64,000 nt of DNA from a virus, in IMG/VR virus record IMGVR_UViG_3300042502_000732, positions 1-64,000 of that record; one strand, given 5' to 3'. Below, piece by piece: positions 30,579 through 40,093 of the stretch. Below the pieces are notes generated by a model, which ran no database searches, was not told where the DNA came from, and worked only from the letters and a program-made list of their open reading frames with translations. The stretch's first letter is position 1. Every line of letters starts with the position of its first letter. Made by a program: the position numbers and the translations under genes.

Positions 30579-32600
30579 ATGACAAACACTGTCAATGTAA
30601 ACCTAGTCCAGCAAATTCAAGACGACTACCTTGCCTACTCGCTCAGTGTAATCGTGGGGCGAGCATTCCCCCGGTACACGGACGGGTGTAAGAGTATCTC
30701 TCGACGCATTGTAACAGCCATGAAGTGGCTCAACTTGAAGCCGGACGGTCGCTACATGAAGAGCGCCAGGGTAGAGGGGGAGGTTATGGGTAAATTGAGC
30801 CCCCACGGCGGAAGCTACAGCTCTATTGTCACTTTGGCTGCCCCGTGGAATAATATGGCCCCGCTCGTAGACGGGCACGGGAATTGGGGGTCTTCGACAG
30901 ACTCTGCGGCGTCGTCAAGGTACACTGAGTGCAAGCTCTCCCCTTTCGCCTGGGACTGCCTCCTCGACGACTCAGAAACCTGGGAGACGATGCCAAACTA
31001 CGACGGTACGCTGCAGGAGCCAATCGAGTTGAACGCAAAGATCCCTTACGTTTTGCTCAATGGTCAAGAGGGCATTGGCGTGGGATACGCCTGTAAAATC
31101 GCCTCTCACAGTCTCCGTTCTATTATTGAAGCAACCAAGCTGGTTTGCAAGGAAGCAATAACGTTTGAAGCACGCGCAGAAAACCTACGAAAAGCACGGG
31201 AGGTTCTCTTCCCTGACTTTCCAACTGGGACCCAGATTGTAAAAGACGATCAGTTGGAGCAATACTCATTAACAGGTATTGGCAGCATTCGCTGCATGGC
31301 GAAGGTTGAGATTGGTACCCAGACCCGTAGTGGAAAGGCAAAGGACCGTCCGTCCTTAACCTTCACGAACTTACCGCCAGGAACCAATCCTGAGAAAATC
31401 GGTGAGCAAGTGAAAAATGAGGTTGAGCGAGGGAGGGTTGAGGGTGTCGCTGAAGTCAATGACCTGTCAGATCTTACAGGGGACTGCGTTCAAATTGTGG
31501 CCAAGCCCGGTGTAAGCCCGGACAAGCTAAGAGACCAACTTTATGCCTACACCGACCTTGACACTAAGTTCTCAGCGAGAACCTTAGTTATCGATGGCAC
31601 GAAGCCCATAGAGCTCTCCCCGGTGGAAATTGTAGAGAAATGGGTGACATGGAGGTTGGGTAGATTACAAGTTAAATTCGAGAATGAGCTCACTCATCGA
31701 GAGGCTCGCCTGGAAATTGTTCAGGGACTGCTCAAGGCCATTGACAAGATGGACCTTATTATCAAAAGGATTCGTGCGGCGAAAGACAAGTCTGAGGCGA
31801 AAGTCGCACTAACAACCGCACCGCTGAAGTTCTCAGATAAGCAAGCTGAGGCCATTCTGGATATGCGCTTGCGTCAGCTTACGAACCTTGACCAAAACGA
31901 CCTTATTGTTGAGGATAACTACCTTCAAGGTCGGATTCAAGAGCTGGTAGAGCTGTCCAGCGACGAAACCAGCGGGACTACCGCGAGACAAGTGTATATG
32001 CTCAATGAGCTCACTGAAATAGGAAAGCGCCACGGAGAGGCTCGCCGAAGCCCCCTCATAGACCCCCCAACTGGCGGTGTGACCCGTGCTCCTGGGGAAA
32101 GCGTGAAGCGCCCCGCAGCCGCACCAAAGCCACGGTTCCTGAAGATTGACTCGAAGAAGGGCACTGTTGAGCAGGTGAAAGGGCCACGTGGAGCTCTTGT
32201 CGTAGACCCCAAAGACAAGGTTATTCTTATGACTGAGGACGGAACCTTGAAGAAGGTACCGGCAACTTTCAAGGGAGTTATCTCAACAGCGTACTCCGCT
32301 GTCTGCTTGGCGAAAAAGGAGTCTGAGGTTTCCTTGAAAAAGTACCTAGTTGTGCTCGAACTCGACGGGCAGCTGAAAGCACTAACCCTGAGCGGAGAAG
32401 ATCTTTGCAAGGTGACGAGTAAAGGCAAGAGATGGCTACCCGAAGGTTCCACACTGAGGCACTTTGGGGAGGGGTGTTTCACCCTGGACTGGGTTTCCAC
32501 TCGAAAGAAGGCAACGAAACTCGACCTGTCAGTAAAGCTCGGGAAGCCGGGGGGCAAAGGAATTAAAGTCGCAAGTATTGACGAGGTGAAACTACCTTAG
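30579..32600 (+). CDS. type II DNA topoisomerase subunit A (GyrA/ParC-like)
   Basis: This 673-residue protein begins with the breakage-reunion domain: FPRYTDGCKSISRRIVTAM, PHGGSYSS, the GNWGSSTDSA loop and active-site Tyr115 in SSRYTECKL, followed by a tower/coiled-coil part with many Glu and Lys around residues 370-420. The C-terminal 150 residues have only a partial beta-pinwheel (TEDGTLKKV, LDGQLKAL). It is shorter than cellular GyrA (about 870). The partner ATPase subunit is not in this window, so it must be elsewhere or come from the host. It would relieve supercoils during phage DNA replication. Confidence 0.9.
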   Translation: MTNTVNVNLVQQIQDDYLAYSLSVIVGRAFPRYTDGCKSISRRIVTAMKWLNLKPDGRYMKSARVEGEVMGKLSPHGGSYSSIVTLAAPWNNMAPLVDGHGNWGSSTDSAASSRYTECKLSPFAWDCLLDDSETWETMPNYDGTLQEPIELNAKIPYVLLNGQEGIGVGYACKIASHSLRSIIEATKLVCKEAITFEARAENLRKAREVLFPDFPTGTQIVKDDQLEQYSLTGIGSIRCMAKVEIGTQTRSGKAKDRPSLTFTNLPPGTNPEKIGEQVKNEVERGRVEGVAEVNDLSDLTGDCVQIVAKPGVSPDKLRDQLYAYTDLDTKFSARTLVIDGTKPIELSPVEIVEKWVTWRLGRLQVKFENELTHREARLEIVQGLLKAIDKMDLIIKRIRAAKDKSEAKVALTTAPLKFSDKQAEAILDMRLRQLTNLDQNDLIVEDNYLQGRIQELVELSSDETSGTTARQVYMLNELTEIGKRHGEARRSPLIDPPTGGVTRAPGESVKRPAAAPKPRFLKIDSKKGTVEQVKGPRGALVVDPKDKVILMTEDGTLKKVPATFKGVISTAYSAVCLAKKESEVSLKKYLVVLELDGQLKALTLSGEDLCKVTSKGKRWLPEGSTLRHFGEGCFTLDWVSTRKKATKLDLSVKLGKPGGKGIKVASIDEVKLP

Positions 32601-32686
32601 GCAAACGGAGTGAAACCGGGTAAAAATGGGTACGGGACTTTACGTTGGACATTGCCCGGCTAAACTCTTAATAGTTGAACAGAACC

Positions 32687-33232
32687 ATGACTGTAGTCTA
32701 TCCGGTTTCCAGGTTACTTTCAAACCCCCGAATTTTCCTAGCTATCTCAAATCATTTGGGAGGAGTTCTAGATGCAGAGGTACTGAGAGACGTTTTTTAC
32801 GAACTCCTGGAAGTAGAAATTAACGGGTCTCCTGACGAAGAATGTGAGTTTTCCGCAGAAGAGGCGTGCTTTGAAGTTGAGGAGGACGGACTTGTTTACC
32901 ATATCTACTTTGACACGGGTGCGTCGTTCAAACTCGAAGTTACAGAAGACGGTTTCCACCCTCAAATTTCCACCGAGTTTGAGTTGGCGACAGCATCTGC
33001 GGTGAACAACCGGCTCATCTCAGCAATCGAAGACTCCCACCCAGAGCTCAAAGACGATATTTCGTTTGAGCACCCTCCGACACCCGGCAACAGCTTCTTA
33101 AGCTCAAAAGACGGGGAAGGATTCTCCGGTAGTTTTCACCTTCGATCGGACCCCGACAAAAAGTTTTCCTTTACAATAACCTCAGTAGACCCTGAGTCCG
33201 ACCACTTAGAAGCCAAAATCAAACCCCTTTAA
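32687..33232 (+). CDS. hypothetical acidic protein
   Basis: A 181-residue, acidic, beta-rich protein between the topoisomerase and polymerase genes. ATG 32687 was chosen over a TTG four codons upstream. No family recognised. The 86 bases upstream hold GGGTAAAAATGGG, a sequence like the late motif. Confidence 0.6.
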   Translation: MTVVYPVSRLLSNPRIFLAISNHLGGVLDAEVLRDVFYELLEVEINGSPDEECEFSAEEACFEVEEDGLVYHIYFDTGASFKLEVTEDGFHPQISTEFELATASAVNNRLISAIEDSHPELKDDISFEHPPTPGNSFLSSKDGEGFSGSFHLRSDPDKKFSFTITSVDPESDHLEAKIKPL

Positions 33233-33244
33233 AGCGAAACACCC

Positions 33245-34111
33245 ATGATGGATAACATAGTGTTTGCAACCGATAGCATGAGGTCTTCGGTTTCTTCACT
33301 TAAGAAAAAAATATCAAATTTCAAGATCAGCATCGAACAACTCAGTTCGGAAGTAGAAAAAATTGATACAAAGTTTGACAAGCTTTTAACACAAACTGAG
33401 ATATACAAGGCTAAGCTAGAACGAGAAATGGGTCGCGAGGTGAGGCGTCTTGAGCTTGAACTTACCAAGCTTCGAAAACAAGTGAAAGAGTCACTCCCCC
33501 CTGAATCTCCTTTGGAGGACGAGACAGAGCTCGGAATAGCGTCAACACTTGCCGTTATCGAGTGCCTTCTGAGGCACATATGCGAAGGGGCAGACGACTT
33601 CAGGCTAATGAGTTACTCGTTTCTTTTTCCGGCTGTGATAGAAAGAGTTGCATCGTCTGACGACCCCGCGTACTTCATGGAAACTCTCCCAGAGTCTGCA
33701 CAAGTTGTGATTGACCGGGGGAGGCAGTACGTTGCATACCTAAGAGAAGACTGCAAAACTCACGTCACAGATCCCGACGCATGGGAGCAGTACATAGACC
33801 AAGTTACAGACTGGTGGAGGAACGACGCTCTTCCTTTGCTTTACGGGCAACGAGACGAACAATGGGACACAGACGTCCCGCTCTCTCTTGTTGAGATTCT
33901 AATGTGGCGTGACGAACCGGGTGAGCGACCCCTACATTTCTCTCCCATTTTCGACGCCTATGAGACCTACAAACTTCACAAAGACGCAGTTTACACAAGC
34001 AGTGGTGTTCGGGCTTTTGACTTGAAAATGCACAGATTTGACTCCAAGGCTCCCGAGGAAGAAGTGAAGCCCCCAGTCATTCTAACACGACCTGTTTACA
34101 GGAAGCCTTAA
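33245..34111 (+). CDS. hypothetical protein, N-terminal coiled coil
   Basis: A 288-residue protein. Residues 15-100 form a long coiled coil (SSLKKKISNFKISIEQL; REVRRLELELTKLRKQ); the rest is globular with several Trp. It starts with two adjacent ATGs. Position before the polymerase suggests a replication role but nothing in the sequence proves it. Confidence 0.6.
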   Translation: MMDNIVFATDSMRSSVSSLKKKISNFKISIEQLSSEVEKIDTKFDKLLTQTEIYKAKLEREMGREVRRLELELTKLRKQVKESLPPESPLEDETELGIASTLAVIECLLRHICEGADDFRLMSYSFLFPAVIERVASSDDPAYFMETLPESAQVVIDRGRQYVAYLREDCKTHVTDPDAWEQYIDQVTDWWRNDALPLLYGQRDEQWDTDVPLSLVEILMWRDEPGERPLHFSPIFDAYETYKLHKDAVYTSSGVRAFDLKMHRFDSKAPEEEVKPPVILTRPVYRKP

Positions 34112-34165
34112 AGCTTCCGCTACGACAACCCCCTAAGATAAACTAAATCATAACAACTCAACGAC

Positions 34166-37096
34166 ATGAGAACCAGCGAACTCGGCTACCCTGTTCTGTC
34201 TACCCCACTGCACACTAAGGTTTTCGGCAGACAAAAGGCAGCTTCAATGGGAGTTAAGGCACGTCAAAAGGCCGAGCGACTCTTAAAGCAATTTGGTATA
34301 TCTGTCCCTGTTGATCACCCAGACAACCTGTACGATGGTCCCTTGCCCCTTCCAAGCTTAAGGGGTAGCAATTTACAGGAGCACTTTGAAAACATAGCAA
34401 CAGAGCAGGTAGGGGTATACAAAAACCTTGCGAATTCTCTAGCGGGGTGCAAACTCCCAAAACTCCCTGCAGTTTCCGACTTCGTCTATCAGGCGGGATG
34501 GACACGCTATGAGTTTGTAGACGGAAAGTTTCTTGTAGAGTCCGTACCATACCCACTCGAAGAAGCTTTCACGTACGACACTGAAACCTTCGTGAAAGCG
34601 GGTGCGTTTCCGATTATTGGGACGGCGCTAAGTGAAAAAGCAACCTACATTTGGCTCGCGGCAGAGCTTATTGACCCAACCATACCGGAGGAAGAGTGGG
34701 ACCAACACGATCTCATTCCCATTGGTGAGAACAGGTTTGTAGCGGGACACAATATTAGCTACGACCGAGTGAGAACACGGGAAGGATACTCACTTAACCG
34801 TAACAAGCCTGAAAACTTCTACTTTGACACACTCTCCGCGCATATCGGAGTGTCGGGTTTGGCTTCAGGTCAACGGTGGTTGTACCTTCTTGCGGCGAAA
34901 GACCCCGAAAACCTGACTGAAGAGGAAAAGAGAAAACTCAGGTATGCTCCAAAGTGGCTAGACGAGGGATCAACAAACAGTTTGGTGCAATGCTACAACT
35001 TTCACGTTTACGAGGTTCGTAAGTACTTCGGCGATGACACTGTCCGCCCACTCAACCAAGGGGACAAAAAGGTACGGGACATTTTTGTAGACGCTACGCA
35101 TATCTCGCAAATCACCGCAGTTCTTGAGAAGGCCGTAGAATACGCGGTAAGGGATGCTTTTTACACGGCGGAGCTTTTTCAGGCTTTGTGGCCGAAGTAT
35201 CTTGATAGTACACCGTCAATGGTTGGACTTTGTGGTCACTACCACCTGAACGGATCAGTCGTCCCCTTGGTGGAAGACTGGGCTGAGTGGATTCAGAACA
35301 CAGAAAGAGTGTTTCATGAGCACAGCCAGGAAATGACTGAGCTATGCAGGGAGCTTGTGTGGAAAACGTACAACGAGTGGAAGGCTGTCCTTAACAGCGT
35401 GGAGGACCCGGAGCGGGGCCTCGCGAAAGCGCAGAAATGGGCAGAACATGACCCCTGGGTGTCCCAGCTTAACTGGGAGATTCGGAGCAGAAAAGGCAAG
35501 TACGCTTGGGTTCCCTCTTGGGTGCAACCCTTTGTGAAAGACCCGCAACAGCACATCGGAGTCAAGTCGCAATTGGCTCACCTGCTACTGAAGCTCAAGT
35601 ACGAGGGATCACACATTGTTCAAACCAAAACAGAGGGCTGGTGCTACTACGATGAAACAGGTAGCCTTGTAAAAGTTCCCCACCCCAAAGGAACCGGGGA
35701 TAATACCGGAGTGTTACTCAGCAAGGACTTTGTCCAAGATATGGAAACCGGGAGGCTAAGTAGCGATCTCACTGAAGCTAAGAGAGCACTGGAGATTTCA
35801 AACGCTATTTCTTACTGGACTTCTGTTCGTAAGCGGGTGATGGACCGGATCTTCCTCCGCGCTGAAAACCCGCATGGTTCGTCCGCTCTCGTGACTCTTC
35901 CTGAGATTCTCTGCCACGGAACGGTAACTCGTAGAACCGTTGAAAGCTTGATGGCAACCTTGTGCTCCACGAAAAACTGGAGAATTGGCACGGAGCTGAA
36001 AACACGAGTGCAGGCACCAGAAGGCTGGAAAATTATAAGCGCCGACTACGACGGTCAAGAGCTTCAAATCGCATCCATATACAGCGATACTTGGGAGGGT
36101 GGCTTTGTTGGGTGCTCGCCAATGGGGTACAACGTTCTGTCTGGGTCCAAGGAAAATGGCACCGACCCTCACACCGCCCTTGCTCGGGCCATTCTCCCCG
36201 AAATTTACAAAGGGTTGGTGTGGGACAGAAAGCTGGGAATTTGTTACGGGCATGAAAGTGAGCCGTTGAGCGTACAAAACTGTGTAAGGGTTGGGGACTT
36301 CTGGTTAAGCCCAATTGAACCCCAGTTGTACAAACTCCTGGCGAAAGCCAGAGACCTGAGCAAGATTGTAGGCTTCGCAACCTTGTACGGAGGTAGCGTA
36401 AGAGCCCTAAGCACTCCAATTCGACGAACTTTTCCTGAGAAAGGAGAGAGAGAAGTTAAGGATTTCGCACTGAAAGCACTGTCCTCGAAAAAAGGTGTTC
36501 TGGTAAACGGAGTGTATGAAGGTGGTTCTGACTCCGGCGCATTCAACTTGATGGAGCAAATATCCATGAAGACAAAGGTTCCTCAGCTGCCTTGCCTTGG
36601 TACCAAAATTTCCACTGCAATGCGACCTGCGGCAGTTGGCACTGATTTTAAGAATGGACGCACAAACTGGGCCATTCAAGCATCGGGTGCCGAAATTCTA
36701 TCTATAACGCTCACGGCTGTCGCGTGGCTAGCGGAAGAGTACAAAATCCCCTACCGCTTCATTATCAGCATCCATGATGAGCTCCACTTCATGACACCTG
36801 AACGGTATGCCACTCAGTTTGCCGTTCTGTTTCAAATCGCTCACATGTATACCTGGTCTCTCTTTCAAAGCACTGTGGGTATTCCTGAGCTGCCTTTGAG
36901 CAGAGCTTACTTCTCCTCAGTAGCAATTGACTCTCGGATTCGTAAGTCCCCGAAAGAGTGCACAGTTACACCTTCAAACCCCAACGGTGCGAAAGAACCT
37001 AACGGAGTTGAGTACTCGATGACCGAACTCGGTGAGATTGGGGCTGTAGACAAGCTAAAGACACGATACGAAGCTATTCAAAAAGGACTGATTTGA
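34166..37096 (+). CDS. family A DNA polymerase, mitochondrial Pol gamma-like
   Basis: This 976-residue protein has proofreading and polymerase domains. Exo I is TYDTET (Asp138, Glu140), Exo II VAGHNISYDR (Asn196, Asp200), Exo III YAVRD (Asp330); motif A ISADYDGQEL (Asp627), motif B RDLSKIVGFATLYGG (Arg729, Lys733, Phe737, Tyr741), motif C ISIHDE (870-872). Blocks outside these motifs match animal Pol gamma rather than Pol I or T7: the N-terminus (LPSLRGSNLQEHF), LSAHIGVSGLASGQR, ALEISNAISYW, GTVTRRTVE, GTELKTRVQAP, and the tail TPSNPNG after a PLSRAYFSS block. The spacer between exo and pol is shorter than in human Pol gamma, and a roughly 45-residue insertion precedes motif B (about 680-727). 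Phe737 stands where human Pol gamma has Tyr. Confidence 0.93.
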   Translation: MRTSELGYPVLSTPLHTKVFGRQKAASMGVKARQKAERLLKQFGISVPVDHPDNLYDGPLPLPSLRGSNLQEHFENIATEQVGVYKNLANSLAGCKLPKLPAVSDFVYQAGWTRYEFVDGKFLVESVPYPLEEAFTYDTETFVKAGAFPIIGTALSEKATYIWLAAELIDPTIPEEEWDQHDLIPIGENRFVAGHNISYDRVRTREGYSLNRNKPENFYFDTLSAHIGVSGLASGQRWLYLLAAKDPENLTEEEKRKLRYAPKWLDEGSTNSLVQCYNFHVYEVRKYFGDDTVRPLNQGDKKVRDIFVDATHISQITAVLEKAVEYAVRDAFYTAELFQALWPKYLDSTPSMVGLCGHYHLNGSVVPLVEDWAEWIQNTERVFHEHSQEMTELCRELVWKTYNEWKAVLNSVEDPERGLAKAQKWAEHDPWVSQLNWEIRSRKGKYAWVPSWVQPFVKDPQQHIGVKSQLAHLLLKLKYEGSHIVQTKTEGWCYYDETGSLVKVPHPKGTGDNTGVLLSKDFVQDMETGRLSSDLTEAKRALEISNAISYWTSVRKRVMDRIFLRAENPHGSSALVTLPEILCHGTVTRRTVESLMATLCSTKNWRIGTELKTRVQAPEGWKIISADYDGQELQIASIYSDTWEGGFVGCSPMGYNVLSGSKENGTDPHTALARAILPEIYKGLVWDRKLGICYGHESEPLSVQNCVRVGDFWLSPIEPQLYKLLAKARDLSKIVGFATLYGGSVRALSTPIRRTFPEKGEREVKDFALKALSSKKGVLVNGVYEGGSDSGAFNLMEQISMKTKVPQLPCLGTKISTAMRPAAVGTDFKNGRTNWAIQASGAEILSITLTAVAWLAEEYKIPYRFIISIHDELHFMTPERYATQFAVLFQIAHMYTWSLFQSTVGIPELPLSRAYFSSVAIDSRIRKSPKECTVTPSNPNGAKEPNGVEYSMTELGEIGAVDKLKTRYEAIQKGLI

Positions 37097-37104
37097 GACT
37101 AACT

Positions 37105-37302
37105 ATGAAAACACCCATCAAGATCAAAAAGCCACGAGTTCAATCCGCAGACATATACCCATGCAGAACAAAAGTAGGCATGTACTGGTGGCCGATCCCG
37201 TTTGACAAGAACGGAAGATTCATCCCGTCGTCTGTGGACTGTTTGTATTCACAAGAGTACTTCTCCCAAGGTGATGCAATTCGCATGCTTCGTTCTCTAT
37301 AA
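37105..37302 (+). CDS. small basic protein downstream of polymerase
   Basis: A 65-residue protein. ATG 37105 is preferred, but TTG 37093 overlaps the polymerase stop and would couple the two genes. Basic start (MKTPIKIKKPR), aromatic centre. Unknown function. Confidence 0.55.
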   Translation: MKTPIKIKKPRVQSADIYPCRTKVGMYWWPIPFDKNGRFIPSSVDCLYSQEYFSQGDAIRMLRSL

Positions 37303-37319
37303 CTAACAAGAGCTTAATT

Positions 37320-38303
37320 GTGGGACACTACTTAGAAAAGCTACTAAAGTGGTTGGGGTTTGGTTCTGATAAAAGGGACTCAGTTTGCGCAGATTCGGGT
37401 AGCTCTATCGAGTTTTTAGAAAGCTGTGACGACTTTCTTGAGTGGGTGAATAACCCGACCACGTCTATCGCCGATCTTGAAAATTACGGAAAAGACAATC
37501 CCATAACATTTTTTGATAAAACCCTAACTTTCCCACCAAACCCATCGAAAGGGCAAATATACCACTGTTCAGCCGAGGGTAGGAGGTATATTTGGATGGA
37601 GACCGCGAGTAGCTCAAACTGGGTGCCCCTGCTCGACCAAGCTTGTGTCTCACCCTTGGGGAGTCTTGTGCAGGGGTCCGGTGGTGCAGGTGGTGCTGGC
37701 GTAGTTAGTCTTATGCAGGGGTCCGGTGGCGCGGCGGGTGCGACGGGGATAGAGCTCGCGTACACTCCGTGGAACTACCTACCACCCACAAAAGCTGTTA
37801 CAATTCTGGCGCACGAGAGCGGCGACAGCAACCACCCACCTTCGGGATCCTACATAGATGGTTCCACATGGATTCACCCGTTGTCAGAAGAATCCCACCG
37901 ACTTGTACTTGTGGTGAAAGAGGGTAAATGGCGGCTCACTCATGAGTCAGCCGAAGAGTTAGAGACCTACTTGCGTTTGTATCCCAACACAAGATTCAAC
38001 ACTTACTTGACCGACGCGCAAATTAGAGATGCTGTAGAGATAATCATGCTTAACACTCTTGGAAGTTTGACTCACCCATACCACAAAAGTTTAACTAAGC
38101 TGCTTGTATTTGGGAATGGGGGCAAAGCCTTGTGTATACCTAAGGAGAATTTGCACGACATGACACCTTCTTTATTTGTCAAGCAGCTGCAAAAGCTGAA
38201 AAGAAGTAAGGGTGAAGACCCTGGTTATGAAAAAATGAGGTACATGTCTCAACCTTTGGACGACTTTCACACTCCCCCAACATGCCGTTCCCCCTTCCCC
38301 TAG
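37320..38303 (+). CDS. hypothetical protein with Gly-rich repeat
   Basis: A 327-residue protein from GTG 37320. A central low-complexity part is a two-copy repeat, SLVQGSGGAGGAG and SLMQGSGGAAGAT, encoded by a DNA direct repeat around 37660-37740. The C-terminal part is helical. Position at the start of the virion region and the Gly repeat would fit a minor structural or fibre-related protein; this is a guess. Confidence 0.5.
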   Translation: MGHYLEKLLKWLGFGSDKRDSVCADSGSSIEFLESCDDFLEWVNNPTTSIADLENYGKDNPITFFDKTLTFPPNPSKGQIYHCSAEGRRYIWMETASSSNWVPLLDQACVSPLGSLVQGSGGAGGAGVVSLMQGSGGAAGATGIELAYTPWNYLPPTKAVTILAHESGDSNHPPSGSYIDGSTWIHPLSEESHRLVLVVKEGKWRLTHESAEELETYLRLYPNTRFNTYLTDAQIRDAVEIIMLNTLGSLTHPYHKSLTKLLVFGNGGKALCIPKENLHDMTPSLFVKQLQKLKRSKGEDPGYEKMRYMSQPLDDFHTPPTCRSPFP

Positions 38304-38497
38304 ACCCCGACTTTAGGGAAGAAGTCATAGAGAGTTGGATCGAGGACATTTACGATCGCCTGGAACTAGGTGACAGGGAAAGTGCGAAGAAAAGTTGGGA
38401 AATAGCAAATAATCTTTATCTCTCCCTCCCAGTTGGGCAGGGGGATTTTTTCATTGAGGAAAGGCTCTTAGAAGCTAGGGTAAAACTAGAGCGGTAA
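38282..38497 (+). CDS. small acidic helical protein
   Basis: A 71-residue protein overlapping the upstream gene by 22 bases, acidic and helical (FREEVIESWIEDIYDRLEL). Unknown function. Confidence 0.5.
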   Translation: MPFPLPLDPDFREEVIESWIEDIYDRLELGDRESAKKSWEIANNLYLSLPVGQGDFFIEERLLEARVKLER

Positions 38498-38512
38498 AGA
38501 TACAACATCACC

Positions 38513-38836
38513 ATGCGAACTGTAACTACAGAACCAAACCCACCCGCAGAACCAAACACCCGTCACGATCTTCTAACCTTTAGCGGAGCCTTGTCGGACG
38601 GAAGGCAGATCACAGTTCGTGAAATGACTGGACGAGACCTGCTCTATATCGAGGACGAATTGTCGGCACTCGGGGAGACACGGCAGAGCTTTCACCTTGT
38701 TGAACGACTAAACGTGGGGCCTGAAAAAGTGTCCTTTGACGAAGTTGCAGACATGGGTGCTCGAGACCTGAAGGTTGTAGTCGGGTTGATTAAACAGGCT
38801 AACGGGTCCGACGAAGGAAAGAAAGACCCAAAATAA
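38513..38836 (+). CDS. tail assembly chaperone, short form (gpG-like)
   Basis: A 107-residue protein that fits the small tail assembly chaperone of long-tailed phages: a disordered start, then a beta part (GRQITVREMTGRDLLYIEDE) and helical end. The last codons contain CCCAAAA at 38827-38833, in frame as C CCA AAA immediately before TAA, a classic -1 slippery heptamer. Ribosomes that slip extend it with the downstream frame. In long-tailed phages the two products coat the tape measure protein during tail assembly. Confidence 0.7.
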   Translation: MRTVTTEPNPPAEPNTRHDLLTFSGALSDGRQITVREMTGRDLLYIEDELSALGETRQSFHLVERLNVGPEKVSFDEVADMGARDLKVVVGLIKQANGSDEGKKDPK

Positions 38837-39258
38837 CCGTTGAGGAACTCGAAGACTTTTCCTTTTTAGTCTCAGTGGGGCGAAATGAGCCAGTCCATGT
38901 TCGGGATATTGTTCCGAAAGACTTTATCTTCGCTAGAGTTCTACAAGATAAGGGTTTAAGTGCCATGGGACTACTTGTTAGGTTAATAAAGAACCCTGAA
39001 AGTCTTGAGACTTTATCTTCAACAAACTTTCGAGCACTCTACAAGTGGGTCACGGATAATATTCTCAACGAGAGTATTCTCACTCCGGAAAGTTGGATGG
39101 AGATTTCGTTTCACTTGAACAAGCAACGCTGGGACGGCGGAATAGACTGGTTGGACTCTCAACCAATGGCACGAATAAAGCGCATGATCGAAATAAACCA
39201 GAAAGTTGCTGAGCAGCAGCAAGACGAGATCAAAAAGTCAAGGAGAGCAGGCCGCTAA
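38513..39258 (+). CDS. tail assembly chaperone, frameshifted long form (gpGT-like)
   Basis: After a -1 shift at 38827-38833 the ribosome reads ITVEELEDFSFLVSVGRNE and on to 39258, giving about 248 residues (107 + 141). The extension has no good start of its own near the junction and is open back to the slip site in exactly the -1 frame, which is the main evidence. The extension is helical and ends basic (KKSRRAGR). It overlaps the next ATG by one base. A stand-alone start at GTG 38875 is the alternative. Confidence 0.7.
38827..38833 (+). promoter_or_regulatory. -1 ribosomal frameshift slippery site
   Basis: CCCAAAA read as C-CCA-AAA directly before the TAA of the short chaperone. It matches the X-XXY-YYZ rule and links the two frames. 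Confidence 0.7.
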
Positions 39259-39668
39259 TGTTCAAGTTTAGCCTAAGAACACCTTTCAGAGGTGAGCCAT
39301 TCAACCCGAACTGGTGGGAGCCCACAAAACTGGAGTGGGCCCCTGTACTCCTAAACGAAAACAAACCGTACTGGAAAAACCAGACTGACACGAACGGTCG
39401 AGCCTGGCGCCCACTTACAACACAGTACCGTGCTTGGAAAAGACAACGGTACGGCGATCTCCCAATCCTCAGGGTAACAGGAAAGATGCAGGATACTGCA
39501 AAAGTCTTATCTTACCTTAAAAACGATCGCTTTGCGGTCCTTACAACTAGTGTAGGACCCTACCACCAGTTTGGTACAAAAAACATGGCTGCAAGGCCGT
39601 GGATGGGGGTGCCTAAGTCATCTCTCGAAAAACTTTCAGGAATTGCCTGGAAACACATTCTCAATTAA
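39258..39668 (+). CDS. virion morphogenesis / tail completion protein (Mu gpG-like)
   Basis: A 136-residue protein. YWKNQTDTNGRAWRPLTTQY, then LRVTGKMQDTA and VGPYHQFGTKNMAARPWMGVP follow the order of phage virion-morphogenesis proteins (Mu gpG/tail completion), which fit between head and tail or trim tail length. One-base overlap with the chaperone. Confidence 0.75.
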   Translation: MFKFSLRTPFRGEPFNPNWWEPTKLEWAPVLLNENKPYWKNQTDTNGRAWRPLTTQYRAWKRQRYGDLPILRVTGKMQDTAKVLSYLKNDRFAVLTTSVGPYHQFGTKNMAARPWMGVPKSSLEKLSGIAWKHILN

Positions 39669-39677
39669 CTCATAACC

Positions 39678-40091
39678 ATGACAAAGACAAGAGCTAAGGA
39701 CGACAAGGGACAATTTCTTGGAGACAACCCCGCAACGCCGGACGTAGACGAGGCGTGGGTCGAAGACAAGAGCGAAGTTGCACCTGCCGAGGGGAACAAC
39801 GCCGATTCAACCGTTGAGGACAAGGTTGAGAAACTGTCGCAAGAGCCCGCCACGGTGGAGCTTAAGACATCTGAAACGACCGTAGTTAAAGAAAAGCAGA
39901 GCAAGGAGTCCATTGAAGCTTCCGTGCAAGAAAAGCTCTCAAAAAGACTAGACGGTGAAGTAGACCCCTTCATCCCGTCGGCACAGCTTCAAAAAGAAGT
40001 TAAAGAGATTGCAAGTCAGGAGGGTTTCCAACTCACACGTGGAACCGAAGCTGGTGCGGCTCTCATGGCCCGCGCACGTAGGTCTGCTTAA
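39678..40091 (+). CDS. hypothetical, mostly disordered protein
   Basis: A 137-residue protein rich in Glu, Lys, Ser and Asp, probably disordered for 90 residues, with a helical end. In the virion operon; may be a scaffold or tail accessory protein. No family recognised. Confidence 0.55.
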   Translation: MTKTRAKDDKGQFLGDNPATPDVDEAWVEDKSEVAPAEGNNADSTVEDKVEKLSQEPATVELKTSETTVVKEKQSKESIEASVQEKLSKRLDGEVDPFIPSAQLQKEVKEIASQEGFQLTRGTEAGAALMARARRSA

Positions 40092-40093
40092 TC

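Noticed and set aside
36190-36360. Intein in the DNA polymerase
   Set aside because: The insert is only about 45 residues, with no splicing motifs (no start Cys/Ser block or final HN).
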